Shown here: one piece after another, positions 43,177-55,738 of the stretch
Layout: every line of letters begins with the position of its first letter
Numbering within the stretch: position 1 is the stretch's first letter
DNA from: Furcasterigmium furcatum
Lineage: Eukaryota; Ascomycota; Sordariomycetes; Glomerellales; Plectosphaerellaceae
Assembly (NCBI GenBank): GCA_001599815.1
Contig: BCIA01000006.1
Span: forward strand, 994,961 to 1,058,960
Length of the DNA stretch: 64,000 bases
Direction: 5' to 3'
Program-made: the position numbers and the translations under genes
The notes under the pieces: model-generated
Databases searched by the model: none
What the model saw: only the letters and a program-made list of their open reading frames with translations
Told to the model about the DNA's origin: nothing

Positions 43177-44785
43177 ATGAAACCGTATACGGAAAGAAGA
43201 CGTCAATCAGGCTCTTCACTCTATCGCAAATGGCCAGTCTCTTCGCAAGGCTGCGTTAGAGTGGGGTGTCCCAAGGTCTACTCTTCAACACAGGCTTCAA
43301 GGGACCCAGCCCTGGGAATCTGCCTTTACCCAGCGGCAGAAGCTTTCTCCGGACCAGGAATCCCATCTGGTTGAATGGGTACGGATCCAGGCTGCCCTAG
43401 GGCTCCCCCCAACCCATCAACAAGTCAGGGATTTCGCAGACCGGATACTACGCCTCCGAGGAGACCCCCAGGGCATTGGGAAGAACTGGTTCCAGGCCTT
43501 CCTCAAGAGGAACCCATCTATNAAGGTCCATAGAGCCAGGCCTATCGATTCCCAGCGTATCAACGGAGCCTCAGCTGACGTTATCAGGACTTGGTTCCGA
43601 CGTCTAGCCGTCCCAGAGATCCAGGCTATCCAGCCAGCCAACAGATACAATATGGATGAGACAGGTATCCTAGAGGGTCGAGGGGCTAACGGTCTGGTCC
43701 TGGGATCNTCTGGGAGCCAGGCTCTCCGGAAAAAGCAGCCAGGATCCAGAGCCTGGACGTCTATCCTCGAGTGTATCAGTGCAGAAGGATCCCTGCTCCC
43801 ACCATTAGTTATCTTCAAGGGCAAGACAGTCCAACAGCAGTGGTTCCCTCTGGATCTGGTTCACTATACCCAATGGAAGTTCACGGCAACAGACAACGGC
43901 TGGACCAGCGATTCAACAGCTATCTATTGGTTGCAAGAGGTCTTTATCCCAGCTACCCAACTAATAGATCCATCCCAGCCTAGGCTGTTGATCCTAGATG
44001 GGCATGGCAGTCACGAGACAACAGAATTCATATATCTCTGCTACAGCAATAATATCCAACTGGTTTTCCTGCCTCCCTATACGTCCCACGTCCTTTAACC
44101 TCTCGATCAGTCTGTCTTTAGACCCTTGAAGGCAGCCTATAAGAAGGAGCTAGGATCCCTAGAGACCTGGAACGATTCAACAGTTGTGGGCAAACGGAAC
44201 TTTCTATCCTATTATCAGAAGGCTCGCGAGACTGCCTGTACGGTCCAGAATATGAAGAGTGGATGGAAATCGACAGGTCTATGGCCAGTATCCCTGGCCA
44301 AGCCCCTCCTAAGCCCCCTACTCCTGGATAACAGCAACAGGGCTGGCAGCACAGTCAATAGTATCCTGGATAGAGCTGTTGGATCCAGAGCTATCGAAAA
44401 CTGGGATTTAGCTGGGTCTGCAGTAGCTTGGTCGACGCCTAGGAAGGCAGCTGATCTCCAGGGCCAGCTACGCCTATATAGCCAGCTGGATCAACCTACC
44501 AGTACGCAACGCCTACTATTCAGAAAGGTCCAAAAGGGATTCAACGAGAAGGACTACGCCCTTGCAACCTCGCAACAGAAGATCCAGATCCTAGAGGCCC
44601 AGTTGGAAGCAGCCAGGCCCAGGAAAAAGAAGAAGGTCCAGATCAGCCCCAATTCGAAGTTCGCCGACATCAACGCTATCTATAGGGCCCAGATTGAGGC
44701 TGGCGATAAAATAGATCAGATAGATGGATCCAGCGACGATGAAATACCCAGTGGCCCAGAGGACTGTATCACAGTTGCAGTGTAG
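43177..44785 (+). pseudogene. Degenerate Fot/pogo-type transposase gene
   Basis: The frame runs from a Met at 43177 (MKPYTE) but must shift by one base near 43191-43197 to continue into the conserved helix-turn-helix region (SLRKAALEWGVPRSTLQHRL, then the CENP-B-like THQQVRDFADRIL). The DDE region has YNMDETGI, ILDGHGSH and PLDQSVF as the three catalytic positions of a DD34D-type enzyme. A TAA at 44096-44098 replaces the codon two before the third catalytic Asp, where Gln (CAA) is expected, so a C-to-T change is likely. The C-terminal part (43.x to 44785) stays open, ending in an acidic tail. With two lesions the copy cannot make an active transposase. It could still be moved in trans, as its ends are intact. 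Confidence 0.88.
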
Positions 44786-44837
44786 CCAGTTTTAATTGAT
44801 CTTGAAGTTGGTGTCGCGATTCTGGTGATGGTTTTTT

Positions 44838-44883
44838 GGGGTGGCCCAAAGAGGGGGGTGGCCCAAAGAGGGGTGTCGGACGT
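44838..44883 (-). repeat. Right terminal inverted repeat, 46 bp
   Basis: Reverse complement of 43026-43071, no mismatch, including the internal duplicated block. It is followed by the TA target copy at 44884-44885. Confidence 0.95.
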
Positions 44884-45076
44884 TATTAGCTGAGGGTCTA
44901 GATAGGGTCTTAAGGCATCTATCTGGTAAGCGGCAATATTAGTGCTACAATGAGAAACTTCTCAGAATACATGTGTTCCGAATTAGATCAGCCCGACGTA
45001 GATTTCCACTTGGGAGATATGTATTGGGTGTCCAAAGCAGAGTGCCCCGACAGCAACATCTCCTAATAGCTACCAC

Positions 45077-46022
45077 TTAAAGAAGCAGAGCAGCGACAGC
45101 GACACCAGCAGCCATGACGAAGCTGGAGCTATAACCCATAGCGTTGGCCTACATCATGTCAGATTACTGGACACAGAATGACGGCGACTGTAGACCTACC
45201 ATGCTGGCCTCAACGTGAGAGGGCTCAGGAGTGCCGGGAGCGGTCATGTTGCCCGAAGGATGGGCCGAGGCAGAGCCGGAGGGGACTGGGTAACCGGGGC
45301 TGGAGGAAATGGGGCGGCCGGAGCCAGAGGGGACCGGGTAGCTGGAGCCAGACTCCTCAGGGGCGCCAGACTCTTCGGGCTTGCCGGACTCTTCTGGGCC
45401 AGAGGGCTGCTCGCCGGAAGGTTGTTCGCCGGAAGACTCGGTAGGCTGGGACTCTGTGGAGGCGGATGTCGTGCTGATGGTGGTAGTGGGCGCGGACTGA
45501 GGAGGCCCGCCGGCACTGGAGGGCGCGGACTGAGAGGGTTCGCCGGCACTGGAGAGCTCGGACTGAGGAGGCACGTCGGTGGTCGTGGGCGCGGGCTCGG
45601 AAGGCTCATCAGTGGTAGACGGCTCAGGGTCTGGTGTAGGCTCGGACGAAGTAGAAGTAGTCGAGGGGCGAGGAGGCACAGTGATAGGCGCACCGAGCTC
45701 GGAGCAGAGGTTCACGCCAAAATTGATAGCGGCCTCAGAGTCGGCTGCGCAGGAATCGTAGGCACAGTCTATGAAGTAGTTCTGCAGAGACGGGATCGTG
45801 CAGAAGCACAGGTACATGTTGGGCTGGGTGCAGTCCAGGGGCGGGTGCTCGGTGATGACGGACTGGAAACACTCGATCTGGAGATGGTCAGCGGGAGGCA
45901 GGGCCAGCGGCTGTGTGAGAAACATGGGGAAGGCTTACTGCGCACCTGGACTGCCCGTGAGCCACGGACGCCAGGGAGAGCAGGCCCGCAACGGCCAGGG
46001 GAATGGAGGCAAAAGACTTCAT
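45077..46022 (-). CDS. CFEM-domain GPI-anchored cell-surface protein
   Basis: Exons 46022-45939, 45877-45200 and 45148-45077 give about 277 aa. It has a signal peptide (MKSFASIPLAVAGLLSLASVAHGQ) and a CFEM domain with eight cysteines: RCAIEC (the first pair, joined by the first splice), LDCTQPNMYLCFC, FIDCAYDSC and NLC. A long Ser/Thr/Pro/Glu-rich stalk follows with short repeats (PPQSAP, SGEQPSGEQ, PEESG). The last exon encodes a hydrophobic C-terminus (FVMAAGVAVAALLL) after a small-residue cleavage region, a GPI signal. CFEM proteins act in haem/iron uptake, wall structure or host interaction; the Asp upstream of the third cysteine (LDC) is the haem-ligand position in known haem-binding members. 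The first acceptor and the donor GTAAGC were chosen because they preserve the cysteine pattern. Confidence 0.9.
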
Positions 46023-47470
46023 GGTGATGGGCAGTATGGCAAACGAGTGTTGGGCTAAGCGAGTGTAGGCGCAGTACAGACAACGCAGAGAGTTTCGGGT
46101 GAAGAAGGAAACCCGGAAGACGTTGTTGAGGTGGTTTGCAGTATTAATATACTGCCGCCGGCCTCTACCTCGCCTCCCACTCTCCCCTGTTGATAGCTTC
46201 CACCCAACATCAGCCCCGATGGTCTGACGTGTGTGTAGGATCAGGCCAGTCTAGATGCAAGCCTCCGCCGTTCAACTCGGCTGCCCCTGGCATGGTGAGG
46301 TAGAAATGCATCGCGGTGGATATGTGGCGCCCCGGGCGCATACTTACATTACAATCCATTGCTGTGCCGCCGGTTAGTGGTCTTGGTTGTCTGTTTTGGG
46401 GGGAGGGAGGCTTGCCGAGCTGGTTCAATCCCGCGCTAAAGTTATCAGATCAATCAGATAAACAGGGATCACGGTCTCACGCCGCAGTCCATCTCCACTA
46501 CTTCCGCGCCATGCAGCCCTAGTACTAGTATGGGCGTACGAATATCCGATGCCGGAGAAGTCTCTTCATTGTCTGCTGTGCCATGATCCGCGACGGGGCG
46601 GTGGTACTGGCTAGCTGTGCCCCTGGTGATACTCTGAGAGGCTCCTGTTGTGCGGTAGGAGATCACATTGGCGAGAAGGTAACGCGATGATGATTTATTC
46701 CTCAGCATACTACTATCCTTACGATGAGTTATTTTGGCTTGGTTGCGTAGGCCAACACATATCCCCTCTCCCCCAAGGTCCAACAGTCAGTTGGTCACCG
46801 TTGTCCAAGGCGATCACAGTCTGCAGGGCTGCAAACTTACGTACATAGGTGCCACCACCGCATGAGAGCCTTGTTCAGTAGAAGGACAAGCCAATTTGGT
46901 GGCTTTAAGGTGCCCCTGGACGTTCTTACGACATGTGACATCGGTTTAGCAGTGTCTGGTTCGTACAAGTATGTACTGTGTGCCTAGGTAGCTACAACGC
47001 CGAGCTCCGAGGCGGAGCCGAGGTGGCGATGGACATGCGAGGAACGTTGTAATACGTAAGGGCTAAGGCGGCGTGATCACCCGGCTTCCCCGATTGGCAC
47101 CCCGCCGAGGAATTCTCGAATGTAATTCTATCACAATTGCATTTGGAGCAAGCTGTTCGTCAAGCTACAGAAGACCGAGGGGAGCCTGGATATCAGAACA
47201 CTCTCACTGCAGTGGTCGCTTCGGTAATACGTATTCTCCCTTGAACCGCATGTGTACCAGAGGTTGAATCCTCATGGGGCGTGATGTACGGCTCTCGAGT
47301 CAAAAGAAAATGTAATCGTCAGCGCAGCTTTACGCCTTTTAGAAGATAGAAGGAATAGAGAGACGCCGGCCGAAATTCACATAGGGCTGAGTATGATATT
47401 TGTCGGAGTGAAAAAAGAGACGACGAAGAGATTTTCACGGTGAAAATGTACTCTGGCTCATCATCTCCCG
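46023..47470. other. Intergenic, no gene seen
   Basis: This stretch holds the promoter of the CFEM gene (minus) on the left and the 3' region of the ABC gene (minus) on the right. Frames are short and motif-free. A tRNA-like GGTTCAATCC near 46421 has no matching arms. Confidence 0.4.
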
Positions 47471-50400
47471 TCAATCACACTCTGCTTCCTCTTCCATACC
47501 CAAAAGCGCCAGCTTCTCCCTCGTCCACTCGCTGCCCTTGCCATGCTTCACGCTCTGCCTCACCATCTCCGTAAACGTCCCCTCCCGCGCGAAAAGCTCC
47601 AGCGGCGCGCCCATCTCCCTGACCACCCCCGAGTCCATGACGACGACCCGGTCGAAATCCACAATCGTCGAGAGCCGGTGCACGATGGCCAGCATGCTGC
47701 TCTCCCTGAACGCGGACGACAAGACCCGCTGGATCGCGGCGTCCGACTCGTGGTCGACGGACGCCGTTGCCTCGTCCAGGATCACGACCCGGGACTGCCG
47801 CACCGTCGCCCTCCCGAGGCTGATGGCCTGCCGCTGGCCCATGGAGAAGTTCGCCCCGCGCGGCGCGACGACGGAGTCGAGATCGAGGTATTTCGAAACG
47901 GGGCTGCTCATGCCGCTGGACGAGGCGCTCACGAGAGACTTCATCACGCTGCATGTCTCCAGCGCCCTGGCCAGCTGCGCCTCGCTGGCCGTCTGGCCCG
48001 GGTCGAGGTTGAAGCGGATGTCGCCCCCGAAGAGGATCGGCTCCTGGGGGATGATGGTCAGGCGCCTGCGCAGAGCTGCCCGGGGGACGTCCGATATGTT
48101 CATGCCGTCGATCAGTATGGCGCCGTCCGTGATGTGCGTCAGGCCGAGGAGGGAGAGCGCCAGCGTGGACTTTCCACTGCCCGTCCGACCGACGATGGCC
48201 ACTCGCTCGCCTGGTGCGATCTTGAACGAGACGTTCCGCACAATCTCGGGCCCACGGAGGTCGTAACGCGCCGCTACGTTGCGGAACTCGACTTCGCCCC
48301 TGGGAGGCCACGCCGGCGGCAGCGTCCTCGCGGCCCTAGAGGGATTCTCCTCGGGCGGCAGGGAGGCATACTCCCTCGCGCGATGGAAGTTGTTCAGCTC
48401 GACCTCGAGCTCGTTCATGTTCCGGACGAGATTCAGGATCGTCTGGCTCAGCCCGATGGCGTTGGTCAGCGAGAAGCCGATCATCCCGGGAGAGACGGCG
48501 CCGGCCCTCAGCGTCAGGGCGAGGATGCCGGTGCACAGCGCGATCACCGCGGCGCAGGCGTCGGCTCGCACGCAGACCCATCGGTTCAAGTTATACTGCG
48601 TCTCGGCCGTTCGCGCGTAGACGCGGAGTCTCCTCGCCAGGCCGTCGGCGAAGGCCTGCCCCATCCCCGGCCGGGCGCGGATCACGCTGCGTCCAGCCAT
48701 GGTCTCGCCGAAGAAGGAGAATATGGGCGTCTGGCTCGCCGAGGCGAGGGCCTTGACCGAAAGCTGGGCGCGGGTGTACAGCTCGGCGCAGATGAATCCG
48801 ACCGAGCAGAGGCACATGGCGGGGATTGCGAAGACGGGCATGATGGACCCGATGGCCGCTAGTCGGAGCACAAATCGTACGGCGTTGTCGAGGGCAATGC
48901 GCAGGTAATCGACGATGACGGAGTCCAGGGAGAATATGTCCCGGGAGAACCTGTTGACGACGCGGCCCGGCGGGTTCTTGTCATACCAGCCGATGGCCAC
49001 GCGCAGCACGCTCTGGACGAGGTTCTTGTGGATTGTGTGAGCGACGGTCCAGGCACCGAGCTGGAAGTTTACCTGGCTCAGTGCGGATGCGAGGGTGAAG
49101 GACGCGAGAATCAGCCCATAGATGCCCAGATAGTACGCCGTGTTGATGGCGTCCTCCCCGGAGCTCGCACCGACCCAGATCGACAGCCACAGCGAGGTCC
49201 CGAAGAAGGCGACCTGCGAGGACATGACGAGAAGGATGGAGAACAAGGCCCGCCCGTGGCCGCCAAACAGGACCATGTACTGATAGAAAAGCGTCCTCGG
49301 GTTGCGGCCCTGGCCCATGGTTTCCTGGCTGATCCTGTTGTGGATTTCCTTCTCTGCTCGCAGAGACTCTGTGGCGTCATGGCTAGGGACTCTGCGCAGA
49401 GGCGATCTTGTAGTCGGTGGCCGGTGTTGTTGTGGGACTTGAGGAACCGACAACTGTGTCGGGTGTATCCGAGCCGTAATGAATGGCGGCAGCTGCTTGC
49501 GCCCTGGGCCGGGCCTGAGAGATTCGATGCGGCCGTTGGACATCTCGACGATCAGATCCGCCTCTGCCTTGGCAGCCTCCATCTGCGTGACGAGGATGAT
49601 GGTCCGGTCTTTCATCAAATCCCCGTGGAAGCATCGCTCCCAGATGTGCGCCTGGGTGGTGGCATCGAGGGCAGACAAGACATCGTCCAGAAGAAGTAGC
49701 CCAGCCCGCGCGTAGACGGCGCGTGCGAGGCAGAGTCGCTGTTTCTGCCCACCCGAGAGGTTTGCACCGCCTGTGCCGACCTCGGACATGTCACCATGCT
49801 CCACCTTCTCCAGGTCTGGCAGCAGGCTGCAGACTTCGAGGACCTGTCTGTAGCGGCCCTCGTCGAAGGGCTCGTGCAGGATGATGTTGGCTCGGATCGT
49901 GTCGTTGAGAAGCCAAGGGGCCTGCGAGGCGTAGGCGGCATCTCTCGGACAGGTGACGTCTCCAGAGAGGTGGACCGTCTCGCCGAGGAGGGAGAGCAGT
50001 AGACTGGACTTGCCGCTCCCAGACGGCCCGACCACTACGTTGAGGCCGTTGACGACAAAGTCGGCATCCATCTCGAGCGCGAAACTATCTTCATCGAGTG
50101 CACGGCGGAACGTGGCGTGCCGGAAGCTTGGTCTGCCGTCTGGATGGCGGATCGTCTCGGGCTCGTCGGCCATGTACTTGTCGATGCGGCCAAATGCCAC
50201 TCGCGCCTGGGAGATGAACCGCGTGACGTTGGCGACCCAGACAAACTGGAGGCGCAGGGTCTCGATGACCGAGCCGGCGGTGAACGCCGTTGCCGCCGTC
50301 AGCGGTTGCTTTAGGAGGGTAGAAGTCATGAAGAGACAGAACAGGGCGAAGAGCGGGATGAAATCCCCCAGGACGATGACGGCGACGGCGGCGAGGTTGC

Positions 50401-52112
50401 GTTTCCAGGTCAGGGCTTCCTCGGCGCTCCGCTGCTTGTTGACGAGCGCCGACATGACATCCTCCCAGCCCAGATACTTGATGGTACGGATGGACGAGAG
50501 AACCTCGGAGATGATGGAGACTCGGCTATCCGTCTTCTTCATGACTTGACGCTGGAGCCCTGACATGCGTCGGGAGAGAAGCGCAGCCAGGGGAAAGGAG
50601 AGCAGCATGACGGCGAGGGAAACAAAGGCAGCGGGCCCGAAGAGGGTGTAGAGCAGCCACATTCCGATGGCGACCTCAATGGGTGTGGCGGTGCACACGA
50701 GGATGAAGTCTCGCGAGTTGCAAATGGCATCCACGTCGTAGGCCATCAAATTGGTCACGTTCTCTGAGAGCTGCTTCTCGTCTCCGCCAGCTGGTCTGGC
50801 GCTTGCGGCAGCAGCTTCTTCGGTGGCCAGGCCATCAGAGGCTGTGATATCCACCTCGGCGCTCTTCTCTCTAGCCGTGTCCGAGTGTGCTTCCGAGTCA
50901 TATGCCCGACTAGCCTTGGCATGAAGCTCCTGGATGAGGCACATCTTCAGGCGAACGATGAGGCGCGTGCTGTGGAAGAGATAGTGTTGATAGCAAAAGG
51001 ATCTCGAAAGGGGGCCGGCGAACATCAACCCCACCCATACCCAGGGGGAGATGATGCTTTCAGACCTTCCCTGCAGGTGGTTGAGCAGCCGATAGAAGCC
51101 TAGAGGGGCAATGAATTCCGTAAAGGCGGTCATGGCGGCAAAGAATACCATAATGCCGAGATTGTGGCGCAAGGTATAGGCCAGCGTCCAGAGGGTCGAC
51201 TTATACTTCTTCCGAGCCTCGAAGACACGTTCCCGCCAGATGAGGGGCTCGTCGTACTCGGGCAGAGGCAGCATGTCGCCCAGGGTTAGGCGGCGTTTCG
51301 AGCCCTGCATGATGATGGGAGTGAGCCAGTGGTAGGTCATGAAGTAGCTGAAGTAGGAACATGTCTGCTCCGGGCTGGGGGAGCTCTCCTCTCGCTGTGC
51401 CAGGCCGAAGGATACCTTGGGAGGGATCCAGAGGCGTGGCGACCCAAAGCTCACCAGAAGTGTGAGGAAGGCAGAGGCGAATCTGGCTGCCAGCCAGAGG
51501 GGGACATGAAGGCGCGGGCCGATGAACAGAATGGCCGGAGATAGTTGAATGAAAGTCAATGTTCCCTCGAGAAGCATGATGCTGTTGGCGTGCCACATGA
51601 GACGTGAGCGGACCCGAGGGTCGTGGACCACAGTCAAACGTGCAAAGGAGATAAATAAGATGTAGGCAAGTCCGACAAGCTCGGGCAGACTGGTGGTGGA
51701 AAGAGATCTTTCGTCGTCTTCTTGGAAGTTGAGAAGATCTAGAACGGCCAAAGCCAGAGTAAGGCTCTGGCAAATCAGCCACAAGAACTCATGGAGATGC
51801 GGCATCCTGCCACGAGGTGCTGGTTGTGTTGATGTTTCTTCGGCCTTGGCCGCTCCCCTTCGCTGATAGAGGATGATGGACATGGAGAGAGCCGCAGAGG
51901 CAACGCAGATGGCGCCATATGCCGCCAAAGGCACAACTGGGGCAAGAAATCCGTTGCTTGATTCATCTTGATGAAATTCGACTTGATTTGGCGGGATCGG
52001 GAATTGTCTTGAGAGCTTGAGCCACGGCCTGGGATGATGCGAATAGAAAGACTTACTTGTAGAATGCGCCGCCTACAAACGACGCTCCTGGCTCAATCAC
52101 AGAGGCGTCCAT
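47471..52112 (-). CDS. ABCC-type (MRP/multidrug-resistance) full ABC transporter
   Basis: Exons 52112-52057 and 52007-47471 give about 1530 aa. The short first exon (MDASVIEPGASFVGGAFYK) joins in phase 2; without it the frame has no ATG near the N-terminus. Layout is TMD0-like helices, TMD1, NBD1, TMD2, NBD2. NBD1 has Walker A GPSGSGKSSLL, signature LSGGQKQR and Walker B LLLLDDVLSALD; the Asp in place of the catalytic Glu is usual for ABCC NBD1. NBD2 has GRTGSGKSTLALSLL, the variant signature FSMGQRQAISLGRA and VVILDEATASVD with the Glu. Such pumps export conjugates and toxic or secondary metabolites at the plasma or vacuolar membrane. It is divergent from the amidohydrolase gene (618-nt gap), so co-expression is possible. 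Confidence 0.95.
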
Positions 52113-52730
52113 GGTCCTCTAAGTGGCGTCTATCGTCTCGAGGTGTGCCGGACATTGTCCAGTTGTTGACAGGAGACATAAGAATACTGCCCTTATCTGT
52201 ACGCAAACGAGAAGTCAGACCTTGAAAGAGTGTAGTCACCTCATCCAAGCATCCACACCAGGACGCCGTGATACCCGGACCCGGCCCGCCATCGCTGTTC
52301 CTTAACCATCAATGAAGTCCAGTTGGGGTAACCAGCACCCCGAATCTCGTTGAGACACCAAACGTGCTGCTAGGGGTGCCAACTTAGCGGCTGTCAGTTG
52401 GTCCAGCTCGGTGCTCGCTTGTTAGACTTACCGTATTAGGAAGGTTTTCGCAACGACTCGGGGGTGATCAGCCACCAGCACGAGTCACATTCGTCGAGGA
52501 GTAATTGCGACCTGTAGAGTCCTCACATCAACAGGACTGACCTCATGAATCTTCCACCGTTGATGACAATGCCACAACTCAACGCCCGTCGGGGCATCCA
52601 TATTTGGGATGGGCTCAATCGTTTGCTCGTCAACCCTTGCGAATGGCGGGGCATTAGTACATAGCTGCTCAGGCTGCCATCGCTCTACTACCTATGGGAG
52701 CTGCTTCTGAGCCGTCAACATTACCAAATC
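52113..52730. promoter_or_regulatory. Divergent promoter of ABC transporter and amidohydrolase
   Basis: 618 nt between two divergent starts. No coding sequence. No operator could be assigned by eye. Confidence 0.45.
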
Positions 52731-55700
52731 ATGTCATTCCCGTTTCCACTGCCTACTTTGGCCACCGACAAGGGCATGAGTGTGAAGCCGGCTTGGGTGA
52801 GCACCCCAAGCTCTCCTTCTCGCCTGTCGTGCCGGAACGTTTTGCCCTGGGTCTGCGGAGCTGCCATCCTCGCAGTCTTTTCACACCTCCCCAGCGTCTC
52901 GCCGGTGCCATTATCTCATGAAACAGGGGGCCAGGCGTCGGTGTCAGGCACTCCAATCTCATTACACACTCTCCATCAAGGCCTCTCTTTGTGCCGGAAC
53001 GATCAGGTTCGGCCCAATGTGGACGTCACGTTGCCTTCCCGCCGACTTGACGAGCTGCCCTCTGAAGGGCCCGTGACAGCCTGGGCCAACGCGACCCTCA
53101 TCAACGGCGACGGCACGACACGGCCCGGAACAACCATTGTCTACAAACGCGACCTGATCACGGCCGTCTGTGGCGAAGGAGAGGCATGCCCTGCCATAGA
53201 CGGAGCAAGCATCGTGGTCGACCTGGCTGGCCGCTTCGTCACCCCTGGTCTGGTAGACATGCACTCACACGTCGGCGTCCGTGCCGTGCCCGAGCTCGTC
53301 GCCACCGAAGACGTGACCGAGACGAACCACGGCCCTATTTCTCCCTGGGCCAGAGCCGTCGATGGTATCAAGGTTGACGACGCGGGCATTCCCCTTCTTG
53401 TCAGCGGCGGCATCACGACATCGCTTGTCCTGACCGGGGCCAAGAACCTCATCTCAGGGGAAGGCGTGGTCATCAAGATGAAGGAGACCACATCGATTCC
53501 TGGCCTGCTTCTCGATACCAGCTCCGGTGGCGGAAAGCCTCAGAGGTACCTCAAGATGGCCTTGGGTGAAAACATCAAGGCTGTCTTCGGCACCCGTGGC
53601 GGAGGGCCGAACACCAGGCAGGGCATGTCTTATGACATCCGCCGCGCCTTTTCCCAGGCCAGCGACCTGAGACGTCGCCAGGATGACTGGTGCCAGGCTA
53701 CAGAAGAGGCCTCCAAAAGCGGCAGCGGTGCTCCCCTTCGCGACCCTTATCCCACGGACTTGGAATTTCAGACCCTGGTAGACGTTCTCCGCGGCCATGT
53801 CCGCGTCAACGTCCACTGTTACGAGCCGCAAGACGTCTATTCTCTTTACGACCATGCCGACGAGTTTGGCTTCAACGTCACCGCACTCCATCATGCGTTA
53901 GAGGCGCATCACGTCCTGGATGTGATCAAGTCCCACGACACCATGCTGGCCACCTTCTCGGATGAATGGGGCTTCAAGCGGGAGGTCTACCACGCCAGTG
54001 CCTACATGCTCGCCAAATCCGCCGAAACCGACATCCCCATCGCCCTGACCAGCGACCATCCCGCAAAGAATGGCCAGTTTATCATGTACGAGGCCCAGAT
54101 CGCCAATCACTTTGGCTTGGATCCCCAGCTGGCTCTAGCGTCCTTGACGGGTGTTCCTGCACAGGCTTTAGGTATAGACAACAGAATCGGTCATGTCCGG
54201 CCCGGCTTCGATGCCGACCTCGTCATTTGGGACCGTCAGCCCCTTCAACTCGGCGCCAGGCCCCTGCAGGTCGTCTTGGAGGGCGAAACGGTTGTCAACG
54301 CAACGGAAAGTCTGTGGAAGGCCGGGAGCCGGCACACCGCGAGCCTCGCTGGCGACCCGCCTCCTCACAGAAAGCAAACACCAGCTGGCTCTTCCGGCTG
54401 CTCCCCCGGTGGTCGAGACCTGGTAGTCCGTGGCCTTGAGGTTGACCTTCTGACAGGTGGTCGGGAGGCTGCCCCAGGGAATTTGACCCTGGTCGTTCAC
54501 GACGGCGAGATCAAGTGCGTTGGCGGTCATGACTGCGACAAAGCTGGATCGGAATTTGTCACTCGAGGCGTCCCTGAGGTTCACGTCGACCGTGGCCATA
54601 TTCTACCCGTGAGTGCCATACCTGATAAGTCGCCGAAAACCGCAACAGTCCTTCCTAACAACAATCCAACAGGGCTTGACAATGGTGACCAAAAGTCACG
54701 GCCTCGCTGAAATTCTGGCTGAAGATTCCACGTCCGACGGGATACTCACCGGTGATGACGTTTCCTCGCCGCAGCGTGCTTCTCTCGGTCTGACATTTGA
54801 TGGCTGGCACCTGGACAGGGCTCACAGAGCCGGCATCACGCATCTCATCACTCCCCCTCGCAGCCAGGGCTTCTTACACGGACTGAGTGCAACGTTCCGG
54901 CCCGGGGCCTCTTCACGTACGTTCTCGAGTCTCGTCTAACTGACATTTCGGGGAACGACTAACACTGTCTACGTCCAGGCCTTGAGCAAGGCGCGCTTCT
55001 CACGGAGGAGACGGCTCTACATTTCACCATCGGCCAAGAAGCTAAGAGTACGTCGAACAACTCCAATGCGATTAGGTTGAAGCATGAGGAGACAACTAAC
55101 ACGTCTTTTACCCAGGCGCGAGATTTCCAACCATCGCCTCCCAGATGGAAGAACTCCGCCATTTGCTCTCAGGGGACGCCGGCTCCGTCCATGAAGCATA
55201 CGGTCGAGCCGCGGAGGGCCAGCTACCCGTGGTCATCCACACCGGAAACAAGGACGTCATTACTCAGGTGATTCAACTCAAGCTTGATCATTCTCATCTG
55301 AATTTGATCATCATGGGCGGTGCAGAGGCCTCGCTTGTCGCCCATGATCTTGCGAGAGCACAGGTACCCGTCATCGTGGCTCCCTGGATGTGCCATCCCT
55401 GGTCATGGGACGTCCGACATTGTCTTCCCGGTGCTCCCCTCACAGAGCAGAATCCAGTCACCGCACTCGTGGAAGCCGGTGTCAAGGTCGCCCTCGGCAA
55501 CTGGGATGTTCGGGACCGATACGTCCGCAACAGCCTCTGGGAGGCCAGCTGGGTGGCGGGGCCCGGAAATGCCAGTCTTGCAGTCGACCTGGTCAGCCGG
55601 AACGTGGAGGAGATTCTGGGACTGCCACAGTCCGGAGATTTCGTGGTATACAGTGAGAACCCTCTCGAGTTTGGTGCCAGTGTGGCGGTCGTCTTTGAAG

Positions 55701-55738
55701 AGGGACGGATCAGTCGTTGCTGGCCAGATGTAGAGTAG
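52731..55738 (+). CDS. Two-part amidohydrolase-superfamily protein (CE9-like label)
   Basis: Exons 52731-54608, 54673-54916, 54979-55047 and 55116-55738 give about 937 aa. A hydrophobic segment near residues 36-56 may be a signal anchor. The first half is a metal-dependent amidohydrolase: GRFVTPGLVDMHSHVGV with the HxH pair (His178, His180), VHCYEPQDV, ALHHALEAHH and the metal-binding Asp in LTSDHPAKNG, then the composite beta-sandwich end VRPGFDADLVIWD. The second half repeats the fold (DRGHILPGLTMVTKSHGLAEI, LPVVIHTGNKDV, GVKVALGNWDVRD) but lacks HxH and is probably catalytically dead. Fungal proteins of this build are often labelled carbohydrate esterase family 9, yet the sequence alone does not prove deacetylation of N-acetylglucosamine 6-phosphate; any cyclic amide or ester bond could be the target. 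It is divergent from the ABC gene. Confidence 0.85.

Larger units (their letters stand above)
43026..44883 (+). mobile_element. Fot/pogo-like DNA transposon (Tc1-mariner superfamily), inactivated
   Basis: A complete 1858-bp element with perfect 46-bp terminal inverted repeats, flanked by TA on both sides (43024-43025 and 44884-44885), the target duplication of this superfamily. It carries one transposase frame with the pogo/Fot DDE layout, but broken (see the transposase entry). Two undetermined bases (43522 and 43708) lie inside it, the only N characters I noticed in the window, as expected if a repeated element was hard to assemble. Confidence 0.93.

Noticed and set aside
45215..46027. 270-codon frame on the plus strand
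   Set aside because: Antisense to the CFEM protein's low-complexity stalk.
46381..46440. tRNA-like B-box (GGTTCAATCC)
   Set aside because: The flanking bases do not form a T-arm or an acceptor stem.
47543..48862. 439-codon open frame on the plus strand
   Set aside because: It is antisense to the ABC transporter's second nucleotide-binding domain; GC-rich codons leave the opposite strand open, and no motif is present.
52731..52775. Downstream Met (52776) as amidohydrolase start
   Set aside because: Possible, but the upstream Met is in frame and nothing excludes it; recorded only as an alternative.
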